From Cristatella mucedo (taxonomy: Eukaryota > Bryozoa > Phylactolaemata > Cristatellidae): a stretch of 64,000 bases of DNA. Of the stretch, positions 52,915 through 60,770 are shown in pieces. The notes beneath the pieces are model-generated. The model saw only the letters and a program-made list of their open reading frames with translations. It did not search any database and was not told the DNA's origin. The stretch covers positions 1 through 64,000 of the forward strand of contig WPIO01000095.1 of the NCBI GenBank assembly GCA_009760855.2, read 5' to 3'. The position numbers were made by a program, and so were the translations under genes. Within the stretch, counting starts at the first letter, position 1. Each line of letters opens with the position of its first letter.

Positions 52915-53172
52915 TTGCAGATGTCAACATAGGTGGGAAAGTAAACCTTCGCACTCCCAAGAGAATATTTTTGCCAACCGGAAAAGCCATCGAGGCCATC
53001 GGCTTAGCTACTTATGGCGTAAAAAATGAAAATAAGAATCATGTGAATATAGTTTCAGATGTAATAATCCTACAGTTATTCCTACAGAATTTTTTAGACA
53101 ATATATAAATGATAAATTATGTAAGACGATTGCATCAAAAAATAACTAAGGGATATGGATCCAGTTTGCTTG
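52915..53172 (+). pseudogene. Unidentified short virus ORF
   Basis: A frame with VNIGGKVNLRTPKRIFLPTG and AIEAIGLATYGVKNENK, then after a frameshift NPTVIPTEFFRQYINDKLC and a TGA near 53170. The last part overlaps the start of the next ORF (53109). No family recognised. Confidence 0.4.
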
Positions 53173-53563
53173 ACAAGATATTCAATGGAGTAGGAAAGAT
53201 TGCACCTGTAATCGCTAGAGTAACGAATATGAGTCTAAATAAAGCAAACAAAGGAATCGAGATGCATCAACAGAGAAAACTCACTGAACTGCGAACTAAA
53301 AAAGAGAAAATCGACCAAAAATATATACAAACAAAGCTGAAGAAATTTAACGACAGACAGATGAAGAATATGAAAGAAGAAAAAATAGAAATAAGAAGGT
53401 ATGAGAAAGATAAAATAAATAGTTCTACAGTTGTCCAGAGAGGTGTGTCCAACCGTACCCCCAACGGTGAATTTATTGATATTGTACAAAGACCAATAGA
53501 AAAAATTATACATTTATGCATTATAAAATTGGCACAAAGAACAGTGGTAACATAAACTATCGT
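53109..53563 (+). CDS. Unidentified basic coiled-coil virus protein, still open
   Basis: One of the few virus frames without an internal break: ATG at 53109, about 148 codons to TAA at 53553, or a few more to TGA near 53563 if TAA is sense. The N-terminal part (INYVRRLHQKITKGYGSSLL) precedes a Lys/Glu/Arg/Gln-rich helical middle and a short C-terminal tail. It may be a small virion or DNA-associated protein; I do not recognise a family. It is most likely no longer expressed. Confidence 0.5.
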
Positions 53564-53612
53564 TTGATGTAACATAGCTACCGCGTTGACCTTCGGATGA
53601 CCTGTAAAAGTC

Positions 53613-53802
53613 AAGGTCATTGCATGCTGACCCTGTGCATGTCACCCCTAACCACATTATTCATTTTGTTTGTTTTTCAAGCATGATTTTACTTACTATT
53701 CAATTGCATATCACTTTGCAGCAAATGTGAAGCGCCTAGAAAGAGATTAAGTTCTCTGAGGGCGCTTTATCAAGTGCAATATTATTATTATTATTAAGGT
53801 CA
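53613..53802 (+). mobile_element. LINE 3' tail with AAGGTCA target duplication
   Basis: The insertion runs from about 53620 to 53795 (CATGCTGACCCTGTGCATGT, then GCAGCAAATGTGAAGCGCC, GAAAGAGATTAAGTTCTCTG and ATTATTATTATTATT). It is flanked by AAGGTCA at 53613-53619 and 53796-53802. This gives a clean example of how the family integrates. Confidence 0.85.
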
Positions 53803-54125
53803 CATAGAGCACTGAGGCTCAGCCAAATATGGCGATATAATCAAATCAACGGATTCAATACCAGTCACTCTAGAAATATGGAAACCCCTCAAAAGATGCA
53901 GGACACTCGGTTTCGAATTCCCCACACATAAACAAAATATAAAAAAATTGGCATGCCAAACTGTTACCCGTCATTACGATCACAGTTCAAGGACATTTTG
54001 TGACTGGCACATCTCATGCATACAGACCCATCACGCCTAGATGCGCAGGGAATGTGACAGCGGGTGACCCCCAACTATGTTCCAAATTTCCCGTCAATCA
54101 GCCGAGTATCGGTGAAGCTGCAGAA
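53803..54125. other. GC-richer stretch inside the element, unassigned
   Basis: About 320 bases (with 53570-53612 on the other side of the LINE tail) whose composition resembles host DNA rather than the virus genes. It may be a host repeat that inserted into the element before the LINE tail did. No coding frame or terminal repeats recognised. Confidence 0.4.
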
Positions 54126-54660
54126 TTGATGAGGTACAGAGTACTACTGTTGGGAAAGCACTCAGAGAAGTCAACTTAAAGAAGTCATGATAGGGAAACT
54201 GAACTAAAATAATAATACAGTAAAAAGATAAGAACAATATGAAGAAGCCGAAGATAATTCTGAAACATTAAAAGAAGATCCTAAAGCCTTCAAAGAAATA
54301 GAGAGTAATATGAAATCAATCTACAGTCAATACACTGAGACTCAGACCTGATGGAGATGGTGGAACCATTTGAAAAATTGGAGCCGGATTGTAAAATCAA
54401 AAAACAATGAGGACTTGGAGCCTGATATATTCAAAGACAACAATAAAATTTCTTTTTATACAGAGAAGAAATTTCAAGTGCTCCAATCTATGATTTTTTG
54501 GAGCTTAGTGATCTACCTTTTCCCAGATATCCAATTAGAAATGATCAATTTAGAGAATTTTTCCAAGCCAGAGGTAGATCTTAATGCTGTAAAAGCAAAC
54601 TAATTATATTCAAAGTAACTGGTGAACAAAATCCATGTTCTAAACTATCTGACTCATATA
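54126..54660 (+). pseudogene. Unidentified virus ORF fragments, acidic
   Basis: Coherent pieces include EQYEEAEDNSETLKEDPKAF at about 54238-54300, and later FLELSDLPFPRYPIRNDQFR at about 54490-54560, the latter continuing across one TAA. One TGA and at least one frameshift lie between. No family recognised. Confidence 0.4.
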
Positions 54661-54661
54661 T

Positions 54662-55205
54662 AATAACAATAATAATAATAATACACTTGATAAAGCGCCC
54701 TCAGAGAACTCTATCTCTTTCTAGGCGCTTTAAATTTGCTGCAAATGGAAACGCGATTGAATGGTGAGCAATATCATGCTTGATAAACAACACGAATAAC
54801 ATGGTTAGGGCTGACATGCACAGGGTTAGCATGCAAATGTGGTTAGTGGCAGCATGCACAGTGTCAGCACGCATAGCCACATAAAAGACGAATCACAGGG
54901 ACCCGCTAAATGCTGTGCTAAATAGGTGCGTTTTTAAGTTCTTTCGAAATGTGGTCAAGTCAGGGGATGTTGTGACGCAGGTCGGGAGTGAGTTCCAGGC
55001 TTTGGGAGCATATGAACTAAATGCACGGTCTCCAAAGGATTTAAGGTTTGTATGAGGTATTTCAAGGCTGTTGGATTCCGAAAAGCGGGTGGTACGATGC
55101 TTGGCCTGATGGGGGAGTAGATCTGAGAGATAGGCTGGAGCCAAAGATGAAGTGACCTAAAAGTGAGCGACAAAACCTTGAAGTCGATCCGTTGATCTAC
55201 TTCTA
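54662..55205 (-). mobile_element. CR1/L2-like LINE, 5'-truncated, reverse orientation
   Basis: It starts on the plus strand at an (ATA)n tail and AAAGCGCCCTCAGAGAACTC. On the minus strand the ORF end encodes APAYLSDLLPHQAKHRTTRF and SFGDRAFSSYAPKAWNSLPT, ending in LFSTAFSGSL with TGA. It cuts the virus gene region just before the capsid gene. Confidence 0.93.
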
Positions 55206-55519
55206 GAGGGACCGATTCAAGAACAGACTGCTACTGGCGGTCATTCTATGGTACCCTTAATAGGAACTTAATTACCAGTCTAGTTAACAATGCTTGTGCT
55301 GCGATGTTTCTCTCAATCAAAGTAAGACTAGGTAGTGAAGAAATATAAAACATACCATCACCTCAAAGATTTCGATCAGTATAATAAACCATGGGGCTCC
55401 TAGCTTATCCAAATGATTAAAATAGAACTGAGGTGCTGCTATTGGATGGAAGAAAAGAGGAAGCAAGTTCCTTGCGTTGATACGGTATATCTATGGCCTC
55501 ACAAGTTACAGCAGTCCGG
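55206..55519 (+). pseudogene. Unidentified virus sequence upstream of the capsid remnant
   Basis: A plus frame starting GPIQEQTATGGHSMVPLIGT runs through TAA and TAG codons toward 55500 without TGA. It could be the upstream part of the capsid gene in a shifted frame, but I see no motif to prove it. Confidence 0.3.
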
Positions 55520-56640
55520 TAGCAACGGAAGCAAGGACAAATTTGCGTTGGCGTTATGTACAAAAGAGGACTTGAAAACAACATGGTTGATACTTATGTA
55601 GTATTTAGTATTATATTACCACTAGCAAGGCTCTGTGGATTCTGTGCAGATATGAATAGGATCTTGTATAACATTCTATTTACCCTTGAAATAGCAACAG
55701 TTGGTGGCTTTGATAAAGATTCTACAATGAATTTGATATCTAGAACAGCTAAAGACCATAATAACACAATTGCATCTAAAACTATTGCTTTAGCTCATGG
55801 ACAGGGTGTGTAAACTGCATTTCAAAATAAAGATGTCAAAAATGAAACTAAAGGTTCCATGTATACTCTTGTGCTAAGTATCAACAAAATTTGTAGCGAA
55901 CGTACAAAGATAATCAAACTTCACTATAGAGTTACAAGAAATGAAATAATGACACTAAATGCCAAAAACTATAGATTGAGGCCGACTACAACTTTTTCTG
56001 TAGAAAACACGACTGATTAAGTTAGATGGCCGATTAGAGAATCTCACTGTTTACCAATACCTCGTCAAACATCAAATCTTTCGGAGAACATGCATTTAGT
56101 TTGTATGCTCCTAAATCCTGGAACTCTCTCCCGACTAGTATCATGACGTCCCCTGACTTGACAAAATTTAAAAAGAAATTAAAAATGCACCTATTTAGCA
56201 CAGCATTTGGTGGGCCCCTGTGATTCGTCCCTTATGTGCTCATGCGTGCTGACACTGTGCATGCTGCCACTAACCACACTTGCATGCTGACCCTGTGCAT
56301 TTAACTCCTAACCATGCTATTCTTTTTGTTTATTGAACATGCTATTACTAACCTTTCGATCATGGTTCCTTTGCAGCAAGTTTAAAGCACCTAGGAAGAG
56401 ATTAAGTTCTATTAGGGTGCTTTAGCAAGTGTTTTGTTATTGTTATTATTATTATTATAAATATGGTAGTCGTACTAGAACCCCCGTACATTTAATAATT
56501 GCGACATTAAGAATGTAGTCATGGTTGCTAACAGTTCTAAAAGTTATCCATATGTTGCTAGAAGTAGCTATCCAAAAGACGGAAAGTGCTGAACTAAATA
56601 CTAAGATTTTACCCAGTTTAGAAAGCAGTTCCTGGGTCGC
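55520..56640 (+). pseudogene. Major capsid protein (double jelly-roll), C-terminal part, split by a LINE
   Basis: From 55556 one frame of about 160 codons reads through ILPLARLCGFCADMNRILYN and HYRVTRNEIMTLNAKNY to FSVENTTD-(TAA)-VRW. Polinton major capsid proteins have closely similar landmarks: an LPLxxxFGFxxDxxKxxYG segment and a C-terminal strand ending in PRW. The frame contains TAA at 55811 and about 56018, and no TAG or TGA, so its continuity depends on TAA being sense. A LINE insertion (56035-56458) follows. Beyond it, 56495-56640 carries NVVMVANSSKSYPYV, one TGA, then DFTQFRKQFLG, which again resembles the same family. A second LINE follows at 56648. This is the shell protein of the virion. 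Confidence 0.7.
56035..56458 (+). mobile_element. CR1/L2-like LINE, 5'-truncated, inside the capsid gene
   Basis: It carries the ORF end (SFGEHAFSLYAPKSWNSLPT, LTKFKKKLKMHLFSTAFGGP, TGA) and the 3' UTR with GCAGCAAGTTTAAAGCACC, GAAGAGATTAAGTTCTATT and TTATTATTATTATTAT. It splits the capsid remnant. Confidence 0.93.
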
Positions 56641-56647
56641 AATGAAG

Positions 56648-57126
56648 TTAATAATAATAATAATAATAATAATGTCCTTGATCAAGCACCCTCAGAGAAC
56701 TCAATCTCATTCTAGGCGCTTTACATTTGCTGCAAAGGGAAATGCAATTGAATGGTGAGTAATATCATACTTGATAAACAACACGAATAACATGGTTAGG
56801 GCGGACATGCACAGGGTCAGCATGCAAATGTGGTTAGTGGCAGCATGCACAGTGTCAGCACGCATAAGCACGTGAAGGACGAGTTACAGGGACCCACTCA
56901 ATGCTGTCCTAAATAGGTGTTTTTAAGTATTTTTAAATGTGGTCAACTCAGGGGATGTTCTGACGCAGGTCGGGAGGGAGTTTCAGGCTTTGGGAGCATA
57001 CGAACTAAATGCACGGTCTCCAAAGGATTTGAGGTTTGTACGAGGTATTGGTAGACTGTTGGATTCCGAATAGCGGGTGGTACGATACCTGGCCTGGTGG
57101 GGGTGTAGATCTGAGAGATAGGCCAA
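56648..57126 (-). mobile_element. CR1/L2-like LINE, 5'-truncated, reverse orientation
   Basis: The plus strand begins with an (AAT)n tail, CCCTCAGAGAACTCAATCTC and CAAAGGGAAATGCAATTGAA. The minus-strand ORF end is frameshifted. The inserted sequence ends near GATCTGAGAGATAGGCC. Confidence 0.93.
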
Positions 57127-57128
57127 AG

Positions 57129-57680
57129 AATGAAGTTACTGTTACTGAACCTGTGGGTGTTACAAGTCATGAGTGGTAAACTCGATATCAAATTCATGAA
57201 ATCGATCATCAGTACAATGATAGCTACTTCTGAACACTACAAGACTATGTTAGTATTAAATTTAATGAGCTGACTTTACAGGTGGTTGGAGGGGCCGCTC
57301 AGACTAGAGTCACCGTTCATTATACTACGATTTGCTATAACACCGCCGAGATAACTTTAAACGGTTATGGTTCTCAATTTACATGTGTAAAGGGCTCATG
57401 GGTGTATGATAATATTGACGAAGAATAATTTAACCTATTTACTGATAATAGAATACCATAAAAAACTAAATTGTATTTGTGCAAGGTTCGGTCAGATGAG
57501 TGGAAAAAATCAATGAGGCTAAATATGACGGATCGGAAATATATTCTTTGCTAGTTATCAATGCAATATTTGGAGACCAGTCGGATTGAGATACCAGAAA
57601 ATGGCATACAGAAAACAAAAATACATATCAAACAGAAATGCGGTAGCCTATGCTCCAATGGTATTTGGTAAATTATTTGA
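57129..57680 (+). pseudogene. Unidentified virus ORF with five in-frame TAR codons
   Basis: A single frame of 184 codons from the LINE border at 57129 to TGA at 57678-57680 crosses TAA at 57177, 57426, 57459 and 57669 and TAG at 57552, with only one internal TGA (57231). Peptides such as NEVTVTEPVGVTSHEW, VSIKFNELTLQVVGG and YDNIDEE look real. It may be a structural protein; no family recognised. The next frame (57586-57798) overlaps its end. Confidence 0.5.
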
Positions 57681-57798
57681 GCCAATGGTGTCAAAATACT
57701 TAGAGAGGAAAATTCAAACAAAATATTCGAAGGCACTAATGACGGCTTTACTAGAGATGGCTTATATTTATATATTCTCCAGATTAAATAATTGGTAA
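57586..57798 (+). CDS. Unidentified small basic virus ORF
   Basis: An open frame of 70 codons starting MRYQKMAYRKQKYISNRNAV and ending RLNNW with TAA. It overlaps the previous frame by about 95 bases and could be a separate small gene or its frameshifted continuation. No domain recognised. Confidence 0.4.
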   Translation: MRYQKMAYRKQKYISNRNAVAYAPMVFGKLFEPMVSKYLERKIQTKYSKALMTALLEMAYIYIFSRLNNW

Positions 57799-57799
57799 A

Positions 57800-58300
57800 A
57801 CCAAATTAGTACAGATAAAGTGTCCACGGAGCAGAACAACTAAAAAAGGGTTCATGGCACAACAGTATCATGAAAAATGCCTACTATTATTGCATGTGCT
57901 CGGATTAGAGGAATGCCATTACTCTGGGTTCGAACTATTTGTTCCAAGATGGAATTACAAAACAAGACCAAGTAACCGTATAGCTACTGGAAGTCTTATA
58001 ATACGTACTGATAAAGATATAGACATATGAGTTTGAAAATCACTATTTTTTATGATTAGAAAAAAGAAAAGTACTTAAAACTCTGAGTTTGACTGTATTA
58101 GTGGATTTAGAAGTTTAAAAATATGATTAAACATGGGTCTGGCGTAAAGTATTATAGTGGAAAATCATTAACTCACGTGGTTACAGAACCACATTCTGAT
58201 AGATTTTTTTTTGGATAGTGACATAGTAAAAGAAGTTTTAGATAAATTAAAGATTTTAATATCGGAGTATGTAGACCAATTACAAAAAAGTTAACACCAG
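57800..58300 (+). pseudogene. Unidentified virus ORF fragments
   Basis: A plus frame at about 57885-58030 includes HVLGLEECHYSGFELFVPRW and SNRIATGSLIIRTDKDIDI, ending in TGA. Another at about 58120-58210 includes GVKYYSGKSLTHVVTEPHSD. Both look coding but are disconnected by frameshifts. No family recognised. Confidence 0.4.
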
Positions 58301-58319
58301 CCAATTCGTGACGAACTCA

Positions 58320-59090
58320 AATGGATACTTATAATCAGACCTTGATGTTGATGGTTACAGAATAACAAGCCTTTTAGACCCAGTTAACCTTCATATGCTG
58401 TAACTAAAGGATATGCTGATTGAAATCGTTTGGCACTTGGATTAGGAATAATTGATTTCGATGGACTTAAAATAACAAACCTAGAAACGATGTAAATCCT
58501 GGAGATACAGTTAGTATCAGCCAAATGAAATACACATTTAAGCAAATCTCGAGACTGGTGATTTAAACATGGGTGGATTGGCAATAACTTCATTAAATTG
58601 GATGCTAGCAAAACAAATTCTACTGTATTATCAGATGACTTTTGCGTTACATATGGATGATTAAAAAGAGATGTGGTGTTAAGTGGGACTTCAGTTAGTT
58701 ATATTCTTAATATGAATGAAATACTAATAATAAATGTTATAGATCCAATAAACTACACAGATATGGCAACAAAGGATACTTTGATAGAAGATTAAAAAAA
58801 GTAAAAGAGCCACTTTTATATCTATTATTACTGGAATATAATAAAATATTTCAACCTTAATATTTGAAACAATGATAATAGGGGCATCCAATTGTGTGTT
58901 TTATTAAAATACACTGGTGATACTGCTAGGCCTTCGGGCGATGTTAGAGCGATAAGTGTTTCTAGTACTAGTACATATTTTAAAAACTATGCGTTTTTTT
59001 ACAAGACTATCGACTGCCTACTATTTCATAGATAATATTGGTAATTATAAAGTTAATCTATTGGTTAGTTATATAATAATATGAATAACA
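58320..59090 (+). pseudogene. Tail-fibre-like repeat protein
   Basis: Three repeats of a motif known from phage and virus fibres (x-I-x-N/S-L-x-x-P-x-N-x-x-x-A-x-T-K) are visible in shifted frames: VDGYRITSLLDPVN then SYAVTKGYAD (about 58344-58420); FDGLKITNL followed by NDVNPGDTVSISQMKYT (about 58458-58540); and MNEILIINVIDPINYTDMAT then KD (about 58713-58779). A further NMGGLAITSL piece lies near 58568. Such repeats form trimeric shafts that carry receptor-binding tips. At least four frameshifts and two TGA break the gene. The downstream frame (about 58908-59090, KYTGDTARPSGDVRAISV) may be the C-terminal tip. Confidence 0.65.
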
Positions 59091-59099
59091 TTAGTAAAC

Positions 59100-59640
59100 A
59101 ATTAATGTTTCAAGCTCCTTCGTCTTCAAAACTCATTTTATTTGTTTGACATAAGGACATTTTATTTTTTATAGTAATAATAACTGCTTCATGCTTCAAG
59201 CAACGATGGTAACAGTAAATTTCAGAACATCTTTTTTCTGAGGTGTTTCTTAGCTAAGGAGTATTCCCTGCTGGGTCTAGATCTAGAAAAATTTAATAGG
59301 AGATCACTTAAACAGAGAATGGATAGAAAAACAGTCAAAATGTGAAATTATTTGAATAATAAAATTACTAGATCTAAAGGAGAACTACCTAAAGCTATAC
59401 AAAAAAGAAACAAAATTAAGAAGCCGAAATACTATAGAAAAGTAAGACAATATGAGAAATGATTAAAAACTGAAAATACTGTTAGATACTTACTAGAATC
59501 AGGTGAGGGAGAAGATGAAAAAGGAGGGCTACATATCCAATATGGACTTTAACAAAGCAAGTAATGAAAGGTCAGCCTATTAGATATTTTATTAATGATG
59601 TGAAAAGAAGCTTGGTCATGGAAGAATTACGAATTTTTAG
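59100..59640 (+). pseudogene. Lys/Arg-rich virus ORF remnant
   Basis: A plus frame from an ATG near 59319 includes NNKITRSKGELPKAIQKRNK and KIKKPKYYRKVRQYEK, with two internal TGA, then ENTVRYLLESGEGEDEKGGL. After a shift, VMKGQPIRYFINDVKRSLVM. Basic and possibly nucleic-acid binding; no family recognised. Real only if the TGA codons are decay. Confidence 0.35.
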
Positions 59641-59649
59641 ACAGAAGTA

Positions 59650-60095
59650 GTTGCCTTTGGAGAATTACCAATTTCATATAATTCTGTTATTATATCTTCA
59701 AATTCTTCTTTGGGACAATGTCATCTGATGAAGTATCTTTTTTTTTTAAACTCATTAATTGACTCAATATTTGATCATTTCCTTTTTCATTCTCCGCAAG
59801 AACGCCACCAATTTATATTCACATAGCTGATGCACAAGCTAATGCAGGTACTACTTGTGATAGATCCGGAATAGTGGAGATATATGAGCGAGAAATAGTA
59901 ACTCTTACAGCTATATATTTATTCAGGATTTTTATAAAATTCGTAACCTTCAGCAAATTAGTTACAAATGTTCTTACTTTTGCCTTATATGCAATTATAT
60001 CTTCATATCTCTGATTAGCAAATGTTAATCTCAGATTTGGTATTCCTATATACAAAACAAAGAGCAATAATTCCATTTGATTATTTAATACATTT
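59650..60095 (-). pseudogene. Unidentified minus-strand virus ORF
   Basis: A minus frame opens near 60095, includes LLFVLYIGIPNLRLTFANQR and IIAYKAKVRTFVTNLLKVTN, reaches one TGA at 59819-59821 and then continues past a TAA with VLAENEKGNDQILSQLMS toward about 59660. It is helical with a hydrophobic N-terminal segment. It lies convergent to the plus-strand genes at the right end of the element. Confidence 0.45.
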
Positions 60096-60139
60096 AATAA
60101 TTCCGTTATGAAAGACAGTGTTGCACGTTAACTCACCGG

Positions 60140-60770
60140 ATTCATGCGATTGCACTAACTGGCCTCTAATGGCCCGACCCCGATAGCAGCCCTAAATAAT
60201 TGAGCTGCTTTATAGCCGCCATTTCGAAAAAAGCTTCACGCAACCGTGGTTTTAATTTCAAATGATAGAAACTAGTGTTCCAAGTTTACCCACCAAATTT
60301 AATGCTGCTGCGCTTGCCCGTTCTCATAGTGTGGCGTACAGCTGCAATTTCCACAATAAGCCTTGCACAACTGCAGGTGTTGATTTAAAGTGATAGAAAA
60401 CAGTATTCTGGCTAATCGGAAAAATCTCATGCGATTGCGCCTGTGCGTTCACATGCAACGGCCTCTCCTGGCCCTCGCCGCCATGAAATGTCGAGCTGCG
60501 ATGCAGCTGCCATTTCCGCATTAGGCGGTGTGCAACTGCTGTTTTGATTCCAAATTATAGACAACAATGTTCCGGGTTTACTGAGAAAATTTGATTTGAT
60601 TGCACTTGCGTGTTCTCATGCAGTGGCTTCGGACGGCCCGGGCCAGGGAGTCTCCCAATATTAGGGGACTGTAATACAGCTGCCATTTTCACTATGAGCG
60701 TCTCGCCGCCGCGGTTTTGATTTTTCACATTATAGAAAGCCACGCTTAAGATTTAGCCACTAAATCGGTG
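60140..60770. repeat. Diverged tandem repeat, about four units of 130-170 bp
   Basis: Ordered blocks recur: a TGCGATTGCGC/GATTGCACT-like start, GCGTTCTCATG, GGCC-rich, an AGCTGCCATTT-C core, a GCAAC-GTGGTTTTGATTT segment, ATTATAGAAA, and a TGTTCC-GGTTTAC-AAATTT end. Starts are near 60147, 60301, 60428 and 60594. Units are clearly diverged and one lacks the middle. The block abuts the right end of the virus-derived region. The origin is unknown. Confidence 0.7.

Larger units (their letters stand above)
43939..60130. mobile_element. Integrated Polinton/Maverick- or adintovirus-like element, decayed, TAA/TAG probably sense
   Basis: This AT-rich block contains a PLA2-like domain, an adenain-like protease, an FtsK/HerA packaging ATPase, a double-jelly-roll major capsid remnant and fibre-like repeats. 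That combination is typical of Polintons/Mavericks and adintoviruses. Genes occur on both strands. Frames are broken by frameshifts, short tandem duplications, at least six LINE pieces and two SINEs. TAA and TAG recur inside otherwise coherent frames, while recognisable frame ends use TGA, suggesting a code with TAR as glutamine. No DNA polymerase B, retroviral-type integrase or terminal inverted repeats were recognised. Borders are approximate: the left is the end of a LINE tail and the right is the start of a diverged tandem-repeat block. Confidence 0.8.

Noticed and set aside
43939-60130. Contaminating ciliate or ciliate-virus contig as the source of the TAA/TAG frames
   Set aside because: LINE and SINE insertions of the families seen in the flanking host DNA lie within the region, including inside recognised genes.
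43939-60130. Plain standard-code Polinton in which all TAA/TAG are decay mutations
   Set aside because: Not fully excluded. It is less favoured because TGA, an equally likely product of decay (from CGA, TGG or GGA), is much scarcer than TAA inside the same frames.
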